Counted from the stretch's first letter, positions 55,365 to 63,414 are shown. The stretch is 64,000 nucleotides of DNA from CAVUPF01 sp963743285 (GCA_963743285.1 CAVUPF010000004.1:124001-188000), one strand, 5' to 3'. The notes: generated by a model from the sequence alone, not told the origin. Numbers and translations: made by a program.

Positions 55365-55419
55365 GGGGTAGGGCCAGTTCAGAGTTCCGCGGTGGGGCCA
55401 GTGCAAGTGGCCGTTTCCA
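55365..55419 (+). repeat. IS right end with two terminal repeats
   Basis: GTAGGGCCA (55368-55376) and GTGGGGCCA (55392-55400) are inverted copies of the left-end repeats, followed by the tip CCGTTTCCA ending at 55419. The next five bases CCACG repeat the left flank. Confidence 0.8.
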
Positions 55420-55634
55420 CCACGTCCCGCCTTGCGACGAGAGAGCACTTTCTTGCCGGCCAAGCGGCTCATCACCGTCATCACGGTGGTGTAGGCGAGG
55501 GGCTCGGCCCGACCCTCGTTCAGCGCCTCGACGACGTCGCGAACGGCGACGGGCTCGTCGGCTCTCCAGATCGCCGCCATGGCCTCGCTCTCCAGCGGGC
55601 CGAAGTCGTTACGGCTAGTCGCGTCGCTGCCCAT
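55420..55634 (-). pseudogene. blaI: blaI 5' fragment (repressor HTH half)
   Basis: From ATG 55634 (minus) the frame reads MGSDATSRNDFGPLESEAMA, AIWRADEPVAVRDVVEALNE and LAYTTVMTVMSRLAGKKVLS, the winged-helix half of a BlaI/MecI repressor. It runs to RRKAGRG, where the IS21 element begins. The frame continues into the IS with unrelated residues. A truncated repressor without the dimerisation half should not bind its operator properly, so the M56-P450 genes are probably cut from their promoter and regulator. Confidence 0.9.
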
Positions 55635-55648
55635 CGAGATCGTCAATC

Positions 55649-55666
55649 TACTACAGCCGCGTAGTA
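55649..55666. promoter_or_regulatory. Dyad in the blaI promoter region, possible BlaI operator
   Basis: TACTAC-AGCCGC-GTAGTA is a perfect 6-bp dyad in the 44-base interval between the divergent starts of blaI (55634) and a methyltransferase (55679). BlaI/MecI operators have TACTACA/TGTAGTA arms; here the spacing between arms is two bases longer than the classical 16-bp site. It may control both genes. Confidence 0.5.
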
Positions 55667-55678
55667 TACGCATGCCCG

Positions 55679-56332
55679 ATGAGCGCCGCCCCTCGAAACC
55701 CCACGGAGCGCAAGTCGCTCACCGCGATCACCAAGCAGTACGACCGCGTTGCCCGCCTCTACAGCACCCTCGAGCCCCTCTACCTGATCTTCCCGCCCGC
55801 CCGACGCAAGGCGGTCGCGGCACTCGACCTGAAGCCTGGCGATGTCGTTCTGGAGATCGGCGCGGGGACCGGGCGCAACTTCCCCTACCTGGTCGAGGCA
55901 GTCGGCTCGAGCGGCACCGTGATTGGCGTCGATGCCTCGGCGGGGATGCTGGCCGAGGCGCGCAAGTTGATCGAGCGCCACGGCTGGTCGAATGTGGAGC
56001 TACTCCAACAGGACGCCGCTCAGCTTCAGGTCGACCGCGACCTCAACGGGGTGCTCTTCAGCCTCAGCTATTCGGTCATGCCCGAGCCACGGCCTGCGCT
56101 GGCTCGGGCCTGGGAGCAGCTCCGCCCCTCCTCGCGCGTCGTCGTGATGGACCTCGGGCTTCCCGACAATCTGCTCGGCCGCGTGCTCGGGCCATTCGCC
56201 CGCCTCCTCGACAAGCTCGCACCGGGCGATCCCTACTCCGACCCTTGGAGCGATCTTTCCAGCTACGGGTCGATTGCAACCGAGCGCTTCTTGCTGGGCC
56301 TCTACTACGTCAGTGCCGTTACCAAACCGTAG
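55679..56332 (+). CDS. Class I SAM-dependent methyltransferase
   Basis: The 217-residue protein has KQYDRVARLYSTLEPLYLIF, motif I VVLEIGAGTGRNFPYLVEAV, VIGVDASAGMLAEARKLIER and LFSLSYSVMPEPRPALARAW, then VVVMDLGLPDNLLGR. It resembles UbiE/phosphatidylethanolamine N-methyltransferase-type enzymes acting on lipids or quinones. The LPDNLLGRVLGPFARLLDKL segment suggests membrane association. It starts 44 bases from blaI on the other strand and may share the TACTAC dyad as operator. The substrate is unknown. Confidence 0.82.
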   Translation: MSAAPRNPTERKSLTAITKQYDRVARLYSTLEPLYLIFPPARRKAVAALDLKPGDVVLEIGAGTGRNFPYLVEAVGSSGTVIGVDASAGMLAEARKLIERHGWSNVELLQQDAAQLQVDRDLNGVLFSLSYSVMPEPRPALARAWEQLRPSSRVVVMDLGLPDNLLGRVLGPFARLLDKLAPGDPYSDPWSDLSSYGSIATERFLLGLYYVSAVTKP

Positions 56333-56402
56333 GAGGCCGCCGGCATGGCGAGGGAAATGACGAGACCAGCGTTGAGATAGAGCGGGGTGGGGGAGTACCT
56401 CA

Positions 56403-57062
56403 TCAATCACTGGCGCATCCTGGGGCTCGCCCGGAGGCGCAGAGCGGCTCGTCGTTGCGCAGGCGACCGATCCCTGGGAGGAAGCGGCCGACTCGGGCGC
56501 CATATGCGGTGTATTGGGCGCCGTGGACCCTCGAGAGGTAGGGCTCCTCGACGAGCCGCGTTTGCAGCTCCATGGCCACCATCAGGAGAATCGCCCCGGC
56601 AACGGTCACGGCGTTTGGCGCCAGCAGGGCAAGGCCCACAAAGGCGGGGACCATCGCCGTGAAGATCGGGTTGCGCATGACAGAGAAGGGGCCGTGGGTG
56701 ACCAGCTCGGTGCGCTCCGAGGGATCGACGCCGATCCGCCAGGCATCGCCCATCGCAAACTGAGCCACCAGGGTGATCGCGATTCCCAGCGAGGCGAGCA
56801 CGGCACCGAGGATGTTGGCGAGCTCACCGTCGAGCTCTTCGACCGGGCTCAGCACCCCCGCCAGCTGCAGCACCGGACCGGCGATGCAAAACACGACCGT
56901 CATCGCGCCCAGTAACACGCATACCCACTCCGCAGACTCCGAGACGCCGCGCAAACCAGCGAAACCCGTTGAGCCGGTGCGGCGTAACTGAACGCCCATC
57001 CGTAATCCGACGGCGAGCAGGCCGTAGAGCGCAATGAGGGCAAGTCCAAGGGCAGGCATCAT
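56403..57062 (-). CDS. Isoprenylcysteine carboxyl methyltransferase-like membrane protein
   Basis: The 219-residue protein has four or five hydrophobic segments (ALGLALIALYGLLAVGL, WVCVLLGAMTVVFCIAG, ILGAVLASLGIAITLVAQF, AVTVAGAILLMVAMEL). It carries the ICMT/PEMT cofactor motif ELVTHGPFSVMRNPIFTAM, then LVEEPYLSRVHGAQYTAYGA. Bacterial members methylate lipids or unknown acceptors. ATG 57062 (or 57059) is divergent from a TetR gene with 27 bases between starts, so the TetR protein may control it. The 70 bases before 56403 show no feature. Confidence 0.82.
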   Translation of the reverse strand: MMPALGLALIALYGLLAVGLRMGVQLRRTGSTGFAGLRGVSESAEWVCVLLGAMTVVFCIAGPVLQLAGVLSPVEELDGELANILGAVLASLGIAITLVAQFAMGDAWRIGVDPSERTELVTHGPFSVMRNPIFTAMVPAFVGLALLAPNAVTVAGAILLMVAMELQTRLVEEPYLSRVHGAQYTAYGARVGRFLPGIGRLRNDEPLCASGRAPGCASD

Positions 57063-57089
57063 CGACTATTGTGAGGGATTACTCGTGTT

Positions 57090-57743
57090 TTGCAACTCGC
57101 ATTTACACCCCTTGGACCTGGGCAAGTGGCGCAGCACCTGAAGCCCTTGAAGGAGCCCAAGCAGGCTCGATCGCGAGAGACCTTCGAGGCCATCCTCGGG
57201 GCAGCGGCTCAGGTTTTCGAGCGCAAGGGCTATGCGGGCGCAACCACCAACCGGATCGCGGAGCGAGCCGGCGTCTCGATCGGCTCTCTCTATCAGTACT
57301 TTCCCAACAAGGACGCGATCCTCGTTGCCTTGAGCGAGCGCCACGTGCAGCAAGGCAGCGAGCACCTCGCACCTATCGCCGCCGCCTTCGCGACTGCTCC
57401 GCCACCGGTGCGCGAGGGCCTTGAGCTGTTGGTTGGCGCGATGGTCGAGCTGCACGGCGACTCGCCCCGCCTGCACCGCGTTCTCTTTGAGGAGTGTCCT
57501 CGTCCAGCCGCGCTACAGGAGCGACTTGATCTCATCCAGCGAATCGCAGTCGAGGTCGTGGAGGCGTGGCTCTCCAGTCGCCCTGAGGTCGATGTTGCAG
57601 ACACACGACTCGCGGCGGAGCTGGTCGTGCAAACAGTCGAGGGGGTGACTCACTGCCTCGTTATCCACCCCCGAGCCGGCCGCGAGCCCGCAGTTTATGC
57701 GCGGGAGACGGTCGCCCTCCTGACGCGATACCTGTGTCCGTAG
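57090..57743 (+). CDS. TetR-family transcription regulator
   Basis: The protein has the TetR DNA-binding domain RETFEAILGAAAQVFERKGY, TTNRIAERAGVSIGSLYQYF and PNKDAILVAL, followed by an all-helical ligand domain (about 85-215). The start is uncertain: TTG 57090 (217 residues) with GAGGG 12 bases upstream, or GTG 57126 (205 residues), closer to typical TetR starts. It is divergent from the ICMT-like gene, and the 27-63 base interval probably holds their shared operator, but no clear palindrome is visible there. Confidence 0.88.
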   Translation: MQLAFTPLGPGQVAQHLKPLKEPKQARSRETFEAILGAAAQVFERKGYAGATTNRIAERAGVSIGSLYQYFPNKDAILVALSERHVQQGSEHLAPIAAAFATAPPPVREGLELLVGAMVELHGDSPRLHRVLFEECPRPAALQERLDLIQRIAVEVVEAWLSSRPEVDVADTRLAAELVVQTVEGVTHCLVIHPRAGREPAVYARETVALLTRYLCP

Positions 57744-57789
57744 ATCCCAAATCCGCCGCGCTCGATCAGATCGCGATGCGCATGGCGGC

Positions 57790-58668
57790 TCAGCCAATCC
57801 GCTCGATGAACCCGTCGATCAGCTCCGCCAGGACCAGCGGCTGGTCTTCGGGAACGTAGGTGTAGGAGTCGGCGATCGAGACGAGTTCGGCGTCAGGCAG
57901 AATCTGGGCGAGCCGCTCGGCGTGGCGATAGGGAAAGACCCGGTCTTCACTGGCCCAGGCGATCAAGGTCGGGCGCTCAAAGGCGGCCAGCGCAGCGTCG
58001 GCTTGGAGCGTGTAGCGGCGGCGGATGCCGCGCAGCACCTTGGCGCTGTCGTGGCGCACGCCGGCGCTCCGACGTCCAGGCGCCAGGTAGCTGTCATAGG
58101 CCTCTTTGTCCAGTGGCCGGCAGGTGAGCCAGCCGAAGGCGATCGGCAAGCGGCGGAGCGCCGCGAAGCGCATCGAGTGGCCGAGCAGCCAGAGCGACCC
58201 CGGCAGGTAGGGAAGCAGCTGCAGGTAGCGATAGATCGGGGGCAGGAAATTCTCAAAGCACTCACACGGGGTCAGCACCAGGGCCTTGACCCGCTCGGGG
58301 TGGCGCGTGGCGAGGAGCTTGGCGATCACCCCGCCGGTGTCGTTGCCGACGATCACCGCCGCCTCGATCTCCAGCGCGTCGAGCAGCTCGACCACCAGAT
58401 CGGCGATCGCCGGGGGTGAGAGATCAGCGTCGCGGCGCAGCGCGACGCTGTGGGCGCCGAGCGGCAGGTCGGGGACGATCGCGCGGAGCGGCTGGTCAAG
58501 GGCGGGCACCACCCGTCGCCAGAAGCCGCTGGAGAGCACCAAGCCGGCGAGGAAGAGGACGGGGATGCCCGCGCCCTGGTCGCGGTAGCCCAGCGCTCCC
58601 GCCGAGAGCTGGGCCGTGTGCAGCGGCCCGAGTGCGGCCTCGAAGGGGTCAGAAGCGATGGCGTTCAT
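57790..58668 (-). CDS. Alpha/beta hydrolase with Asp nucleophile and no catalytic His
   Basis: The 292-residue protein has the hydrolase core VLFLAGLVLSSGFWRRVVPA and the nucleophile elbow AAVIVGNDTGGVIAKLLATR with Asp in place of Ser, as in haloalkane dehalogenases and epoxide hydrolases. The acid is probably Asp in IAWASEDRVFPYRHAERLAQ. Where the catalytic His is expected (GHxPhxEQP) it reads ADSYTYVPEDQPLVLAELID. That variant is seen in some family members from memory; activity is therefore doubtful. The gene is convergent with the TetR gene and divergent from a TetR remnant. Confidence 0.78.
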   Translation of the reverse strand: MNAIASDPFEAALGPLHTAQLSAGALGYRDQGAGIPVLFLAGLVLSSGFWRRVVPALDQPLRAIVPDLPLGAHSVALRRDADLSPPAIADLVVELLDALEIEAAVIVGNDTGGVIAKLLATRHPERVKALVLTPCECFENFLPPIYRYLQLLPYLPGSLWLLGHSMRFAALRRLPIAFGWLTCRPLDKEAYDSYLAPGRRSAGVRHDSAKVLRGIRRRYTLQADAALAAFERPTLIAWASEDRVFPYRHAERLAQILPDAELVSIADSYTYVPEDQPLVLAELIDGFIERIG

Positions 58669-58820
58669 TGCCGCTTGCTTTCATGAAGCGGGCGCAGGGC
58701 TCGGCCGGTAGGCGCCTTCCCTGAACAGCGCTGGCGGCCCTGATCGGGAGATCGCTCCGCGTCAGCCCCATCTCCGTGCCACTGTCGTCTGGACTCGCTC
58801 ATCCTCTGCGCCCATCGCTT

Positions 58821-58840
58821 GCCAATACAACTGTATTGGC
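58821..58840. promoter_or_regulatory. 20-bp palindrome, possible TetR operator
   Basis: GCCAATACA-AC-TGTATTGGC is perfect over 9-bp arms. It lies between the hydrolase gene start (58668, minus) and the TetR remnant, where a TetR-type repressor would bind. It is AT-rich compared with its surroundings and includes TACAAC/TGTATT promoter-like hexamers. Confidence 0.5.
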
Positions 58841-58902
58841 CACACACAGTACAGCTGCATGGCTTCTCGTGTCGCCGACTCGACCAGTTTCCCGACGCCG
58901 GC

Positions 58903-59162
58903 TCGGCTGCGGAGATTCAAAAGGAGCTGGGCGATCGGGTGACCGCAATCGTGCGCGACCACCCGATCATGCTTCGCTACGTGGCCCGCTCGATCGCCGA
59001 GGGCGAGGAGGCGGGCCTTCGGCTCTTCGATGCCTTCGTCGGGATCGCCGACGCGCAGTGGCGCCGTCTCGCCGAGGAGGAGCTGCTGCGCGAGGACGCC
59101 GACTTGCTCTGGGCTGGACTTCACGTGGTCGTGTGCTCAACCTCGCGACCGTGATGCCCTGA
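58903..59162 (+). pseudogene. TetR-family regulator remnant (C-terminal domain only)
   Basis: The frame reads SAAEIQKELGDRVTAIVRDH, PIMLRYVARSIAEGEEAGLR, LFDAFVGIADAQWRRLAEEE and LLREDADLLWAGLHVVV. It changes frame at about 59135 to LNLATVMP and stop 59162. This is the ligand-binding half of a TetR protein. No HTH can be found in any frame upstream, so the N-terminal half is deleted. The start cannot be defined; the open frame reaches back to 58819 through the palindrome. The intact palindrome upstream may be the ancestral operator. Confidence 0.6.
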
Positions 59163-59190
59163 GCAATCCTTACAACGGCCTGGCCGGGGG

Positions 59191-60054
59191 CTACTCGCCG
59201 AGCACTGCGGCCGCGACAGATTCGGGGGCTTCAAGCAAAGGCCAGTGCCCGACGCTCTTAAGCGCGAGGAACGGCGCGCCAGGCAGGCGCTGGCGGAGCC
59301 GCTGTGCCATCTGGGCGCCTGAGACGGGATCGAGCATTCCCCACACGAAACCGACCGGCACATCGGCTCTCTCCAGCGCGGCGACCCAGCGCTCGCCGTG
59401 AACCGCACGGTCGGCGACGTAGCGAATCAGGCGGTAGAGGATCGCCTGGCCGCCGTCGCGAGCGGTAGCGCGCCAGATGTCCGCGCTGTCGCGTACGGCA
59501 TCGAAACCAGCGGCAAAAGTCGGCGTCAGCGACATCACGAAGCGCTCCTCGGTGATAGCGGCGCTGAGCTGCTGACCCTGGTCGGGGTCGAGCAGCGCCC
59601 GCTGGCCCGGCTCAAGATGGGCCAGTTCGGGATACAGCGCGCCGTTGAGCAGGTGGACTGCGGCGAGGTCGACCCGCAGCCGGTCTTCCGCGCGGCGGGC
59701 AAGCAGCTCCTGAGCGACGGAGACAGCGTAGTCATGCGCGACGATGATCGTTGAGGTGATCCCCTCCAGCGCCCAGAGAGCCTCGACGAGGTCAGCCTGC
59801 TCGTGCAGCGAGTAGGAATGCGCGGTGGGCTTCTCCGAAGCACCGAACCCAAGGAAGTCAGGCAGCAACAGCGCGTGACGCTCGGCGAGCGTCGGCACGA
59901 CCCGCGCCCAATCGTAGGAGGAGCTCGGAAAGCCGTGCAGCATCGTGATCGCCGGCCCTGAGCCCACTCGCCGCACGAAGATGCTGCGATCGGTGCCGCC
60001 GAGGCGCACCACAACCGATTCGCCTGCGGACCACCACTCCTCGATGCCGTTCAC
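59191..60054 (-). CDS. Alpha/beta hydrolase, haloalkane dehalogenase/epoxide hydrolase-like
   Basis: The 287-residue protein has the oxyanion region ITMLHGFPSSSYDWARVVPT, LLLPDFLGFGASEKPTAHSY, the nucleophile elbow TIIVAHDYAVSVAQELLARR (Asp), an acid in FVWGMLDPVSGAQMAQRL and the catalytic His in LKSVGHWPLLEAPESVAAAV. The complete Asp-Asp-His set and HDY elbow suit an epoxide hydrolase or the MEST-type subfamily; the substrate is unknown. The preceding 102 bases on the other side of its start hold no clear promoter. Confidence 0.82.
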   Translation of the reverse strand: MNGIEEWWSAGESVVVRLGGTDRSIFVRRVGSGPAITMLHGFPSSSYDWARVVPTLAERHALLLPDFLGFGASEKPTAHSYSLHEQADLVEALWALEGITSTIIVAHDYAVSVAQELLARRAEDRLRVDLAAVHLLNGALYPELAHLEPGQRALLDPDQGQQLSAAITEERFVMSLTPTFAAGFDAVRDSADIWRATARDGGQAILYRLIRYVADRAVHGERWVAALERADVPVGFVWGMLDPVSGAQMAQRLRQRLPGAPFLALKSVGHWPLLEAPESVAAAVLGE

Positions 60055-60156
60055 GGCGGCAAGTATTCCGAATGATGGGGTTGGAACGCCTCATGTTGGC
60101 CTTGCTTCAAGGGTTCATAGGGCACGGCTGCCGGAGGTCCGTCCTAGACTTTCAAC

Positions 60157-60462
60157 GTGGCATCGGCCAAGGCAATGAATCTTGAGGTGATCTCCAAGGC
60201 GATCGACCGGCACAATGCGAACTGCCCCTTTCCGGCTGCCGAGGTGCGGATGAACCCGTTCGAGGTCGAGCGGTTGGGATGGGAGGAGATTCGGGGGCTA
60301 CCGGTAGTTCCGGATGGGGAGATCGGGACCGGGCGATTCCGGATCGTCTGCTCGCGGGACACTGACGCCGGCGGGCTCGAGGAGGTCGAGGCCGTCGGCC
60401 GGGAGTTGGAAACCACCGCGCCGATCGAAGCTTCAGACCTGATTCCAGAAGTTCAGTCCTAG
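60157..60462 (+). CDS. Conserved hypothetical protein, 101 residues
   Basis: I do not recognise a named family. The protein reads VISKAIDRHNANCPFPAAEV, then MNPFEVERLGWEEIRGLPVV and IGTGRFRIVCSRDTDAGG, with one conserved-looking Cys pair (positions about 23 and 65) and an acidic C terminus. Composition and codon use fit a real gene. GTG 60157 lies six bases after TAGACT, a -10-like box, so a leaderless transcript is possible. Its last 30 bases overlap the convergent ccdA gene. Confidence 0.65.
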   Translation: MASAKAMNLEVISKAIDRHNANCPFPAAEVRMNPFEVERLGWEEIRGLPVVPDGEIGTGRFRIVCSRDTDAGGLEEVEAVGRELETTAPIEASDLIPEVQS

Positions 60463-61197
60463 CCCAGACAGCCAGTTCTGAGCTTCGATGTTGAGCTGGA
60501 AGAGCTGCCCGGTCCAGATCAGGATGCCCATCGCTATGAGGATCAGGCCGCCGGTGGCGACTATCGCCTGGTAGTGGCGCTTGATCACCGTGAAGGCGGT
60601 GGTCATGCGCGAGAAGGCGATCGCGGTCAAGAGGAAGGGGATGGCCAAGCCGGCGGAGTAAACGGCGAGCAAAAAGGCGCCGCGGCCGGCAGAACCGGAC
60701 AGCGAGGCCGCCGTGAGGATGGCGCCGAGGGTGGGGCCGATGCAGGGAGTCCAGGCGATCGCGAAGGCGGCGCCGGCGACGATCGGCCCGCCTCTGCCGG
60801 CCCGGGCCAGCAGTGCGTCGACGTGCCACTCGCGATTTAGCCTGGCGACGAACAGCGAGGCGACGAAGAGGACGCCCATGGCGACGATCAGCGCCCCGGA
60901 TATCTTGATCAGGAGCTGCTTGTGGCTCTGGAGGGTCGCGCCAAGGCCAGTCGCGGTTAGGCCGAGCAGGATGAAGATCACCGAGAAGCTGGCGACGAAG
61001 AGGAGGCTTGGGCCAAGGACGCGGCGCCAGCCGGCACTGTCGAGCTCCGCGGCGGAGACGCCGCTCACTGCCGAGAGGTATCCCGGCACCAGCGGCAGCA
61101 CACAAGGGGAGAGGAAGGAGACGACGCCAGCGGCGAGCGCGGCAAAGATGCCAACGCCTGCCGCCGGGTCGGTGCTGATCACTGCCATCAAAGCCAC
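60433..61197 (-). CDS. ccdA: Cytochrome c biogenesis / thiol transport protein CcdA
   Basis: CcdA carries reducing equivalents across the membrane for cytochrome c maturation or extracytoplasmic thiol proteins. The 254-residue protein has six hydrophobic segments. The two redox cysteines are in VVSFLSPCVLPLVPGYLSAV and AFAIAWTPCIGPTLGAIL, the family hallmarks. Start codon 61197. No resB/resC or thioredoxin gene is adjacent, so its pathway here is unclear. Confidence 0.92.
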   Translation of the reverse strand: MALMAVISTDPAAGVGIFAALAAGVVSFLSPCVLPLVPGYLSAVSGVSAAELDSAGWRRVLGPSLLFVASFSVIFILLGLTATGLGATLQSHKQLLIKISGALIVAMGVLFVASLFVARLNREWHVDALLARAGRGGPIVAGAAFAIAWTPCIGPTLGAILTAASLSGSAGRGAFLLAVYSAGLAIPFLLTAIAFSRMTTAFTVIKRHYQAIVATGGLILIAMGILIWTGQLFQLNIEAQNWLSGLGLNFWNQV

Positions 61198-61283
61198 CTC
61201 AGGGTACCCCGATCGGGCCGCGATCCCGACGCCACCGAACGCCCGCCTTGCAATGGGCGGCAGGGCGGAAGAGACTGCCGCGG

Positions 61284-61967
61284 ATGGAACTGAACGCGCT
61301 GATCCTCAACTGCACCCTGAAGAAGTCGCCGGAGCCCTCCAATACCCAGGGCCTGATCGACATCGTCACCGCTCACTTCGACGGCCTCGGCGTCAAGCAC
61401 GAAACGCTGCGTCCGGTCGACTATGAAATTCCCTTTGGGGTCGTCTCCGACCTGGGGGACGGAGACGAGTGGCCACTGATCCTTGAGAAGGTGCTCACCG
61501 CCGACATCCTGATCATGGGGATGTCGATCTGGTTCGGCGTCCGCAACAGCGTCTGCCAGATGGTGATCGAGCGCCTCGACGGCACCTACAACACAACCAA
61601 CGAGGTTGGCCAGTATCCGCTCTACAACACGGTCGGCGGCGTCGTAGTCACCGGCAACGAGGACGGCGCCCACGCCTGCGCCGAGACGACCCTCTTCAAT
61701 CTCACCCACCTGGGCTGCGCGATCCCGCCCAACGCCGACACCTACTGGGTCGGCGACGCTGGGCCGGGGCCCTCGTTCATCGAGGCCGGCGGCAAGGACC
61801 ACCCCTACACCCAGAAGACCGCCTCGTGGATGGCCCACAACGTCGTCCATCTCGCCCGTATCCTCAAGGAGCACCCGATCCCGCCGCAGGGCAACACCGT
61901 ACCCGGCTGGCAGCCGGAGGACTGCGGCGGCCACGACGACCGGATGCCCGGCGGCCACGTCGGCTGA
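61284..61967 (+). CDS. NAD(P)H-dependent FMN reductase / flavodoxin-fold protein
   Basis: The 227-residue protein has the flavodoxin-like start LNALILNCTLKKSPEPSNTQ (phosphate-binding loop for FMN), ADILIMGMSIWFGVRNSVCQ and VGGVVVTGNEDGAHACAETT, and the GCAIPPNADTYWVGDAGPGP loop. It fits NADPH-dependent FMN reductases (WrbA/iron-sulfur flavoprotein relatives) without the Fe-S cysteines. ATG 61284 is preferred over an upstream in-frame start at 61248. Redox partner unknown. Confidence 0.82.
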   Translation: MELNALILNCTLKKSPEPSNTQGLIDIVTAHFDGLGVKHETLRPVDYEIPFGVVSDLGDGDEWPLILEKVLTADILIMGMSIWFGVRNSVCQMVIERLDGTYNTTNEVGQYPLYNTVGGVVVTGNEDGAHACAETTLFNLTHLGCAIPPNADTYWVGDAGPGPSFIEAGGKDHPYTQKTASWMAHNVVHLARILKEHPIPPQGNTVPGWQPEDCGGHDDRMPGGHVG

Positions 61968-62193
61968 GGGGACATCCCAGCCGCTCTTCAACGCCGCCGG
62001 CCTGACGCGGCGACTTCGGGCCTCGCCGATGCTCGCGATCGGCATCGGGATAGCCGGGCGGCCTTCCTGCTCTGGCCCAACCCGGAGAAGGGGAAAGCCG
62101 TCCCGGTGGCCCCGCCGGAGGCCGCGGCCCGGTAGATTCCTGGCTAGCCAGCCAAACTGCCCGCCCACCCGGCGGAGACCACAGGAGCCAGAT
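61968..62193. other. Intergenic gap, nothing recognised
   Basis: The 226 bases before the thiolase show no gene, repeat or clear promoter apart from AGGAG at 62182, the thiolase ribosome site. The open frame running upstream from the thiolase here has no family-like residues. Confidence 0.5.
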
Positions 62194-63387
62194 TTGAGCA
62201 ACCGCACGTTCGTGATCGGGGTCGGGATGACCAAGTTCGAGAAGCCCGGCACCAAGGAGGGCGACTACCCGGACTGGGCCAAGGAGGCTGGCGCAAAGGC
62301 GCTCGCCGATGCCGACATCCCCTATGAGGATGTCGAGCAAGCCTACGCCGGCTACTGCTACGGCGACTCGACCTACGGCCAGCGGGCGCTCTACCAGCTG
62401 GGCCTCACCGGGATCCCCGTCGTCAACGTCAACAACAACTGCTCGACCGGCTCCTCGGCGCTGTTCCTGGCCCGGCAGGCCGTCAAGGGCGGAACGGTCG
62501 ACTGCGCACTGGCGGTTGGCTTTGAGAAGATGGAGCCGGGCTCGCTCGGCGTCAAGTACACCGACCGCACCAACGCCCTCGATCGGCACGCGGCCCGCAT
62601 GTTCGAAATCCGCGAGCCGGAGGCCTCACCGCCTGCGCCGCAGATGTTCGGCAACGCCGGCCGCGACCACATGGACCGCTATGGCTCGAACCCCGACCAC
62701 TTTGCCTGGATCGGCTGGAAGAACCATAAGCACTCGGTCAACAACCCCTTCGCCCAGTTCCAAGACGAGTACTCACTCCAGGACATCAAGGAGGCGAAGA
62801 TGATCCACGATCCGCTGACTAAGCTCCAGTGCTCGCCCACCTCCGACGGCTCTGCCTGCGCGATCGTCGCCTCGGAGCGCTACGTCGACGAACACGGGCT
62901 CTGGGACCAGGCGATCGAGATCGTCGGCCAGTCGATGGTCACGGATCTCGCTTCGACCTTCGCGGCGGACACCGACTGTATGAAGATCGTCGGATCTGAG
63001 ATGTCGAAGCTGGCGGCTCAGGGCGCCTATGAGGAGGCGCAGGTCAGCCCCGAGGAGATTGACGTCTGCGAGTTGCATGACTGCTTCAGCGCCAACGAGT
63101 TGATCACCTACGAAGCGCTCGGCTTCGCCGCGGAGGGCGAGGGCCACAGGCTTGTCGATGAGGAAGCGACCACCTACGGCGGCAAGGTCGTAGTCAATCC
63201 CTCCGGGGGGTTGATCTCGAAGGGGCACCCACTAGGCGCGACCGGACTGGCGCAGTGCTCGGAGCTGACCTGGCAGCTGCGCGGCCAAGCGGAGAAGCGA
63301 CAGGTCGAGGGGGCAAAGGTGGCGTTGCAACACAACATCGGCCTCGGCGGCGCCGCCGTGGTCACCGTCTACAAGCCGGCGGCCTAA
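62194..63387 (+). CDS. Thiolase, SCP-x / lipid-transfer type
   Basis: The 397-residue protein resembles the thiolase domain of sterol carrier protein X, which cleaves branched or sterol side-chain 3-ketoacyl-CoA. It starts SNRTFVIGVGMTKFEKPGTK, has the nucleophile Cys83 in VNVNNNCSTGSSALFLARQA, VCELHDCFSANELITYEAL and NPSGGLISKGHPLGATGLAQ with the His/Gly-rich site. TTG 62194 follows AGGAGCCAGA; the open frame reaches further upstream without conserved residues. An SDR gene follows 27 bases later, suggesting a lipid- or steroid-degradation operon (inference). Confidence 0.9.
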   Translation: MSNRTFVIGVGMTKFEKPGTKEGDYPDWAKEAGAKALADADIPYEDVEQAYAGYCYGDSTYGQRALYQLGLTGIPVVNVNNNCSTGSSALFLARQAVKGGTVDCALAVGFEKMEPGSLGVKYTDRTNALDRHAARMFEIREPEASPPAPQMFGNAGRDHMDRYGSNPDHFAWIGWKNHKHSVNNPFAQFQDEYSLQDIKEAKMIHDPLTKLQCSPTSDGSACAIVASERYVDEHGLWDQAIEIVGQSMVTDLASTFAADTDCMKIVGSEMSKLAAQGAYEEAQVSPEEIDVCELHDCFSANELITYEALGFAAEGEGHRLVDEEATTYGGKVVVNPSGGLISKGHPLGATGLAQCSELTWQLRGQAEKRQVEGAKVALQHNIGLGGAAVVTVYKPAA

Positions 63388-63414
63388 GTCGCCGCAGCCG
63401 AGGAGGAGGGCACG

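Larger units (their letters stand above)
52821..55419 (+). mobile_element. IS21-family insertion sequence, 2599 bp, inserted in blaI
   Basis: The element begins TGGGAACGG and ends CCGTTTCCA, imperfect inverted ends. It is flanked by the direct repeat CCACG at 52816-52820 and 55420-55424, a 5-bp target duplication of the size IS21 elements make. Inside are istA and istB overlapping by four bases, and subterminal repeats with the core TGGCCC[C/T]AC at both ends. Removing the element and one duplication restores blaI exactly, so insertion is recent or at least clean. All parts look intact and the element may be active. Confidence 0.93.
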
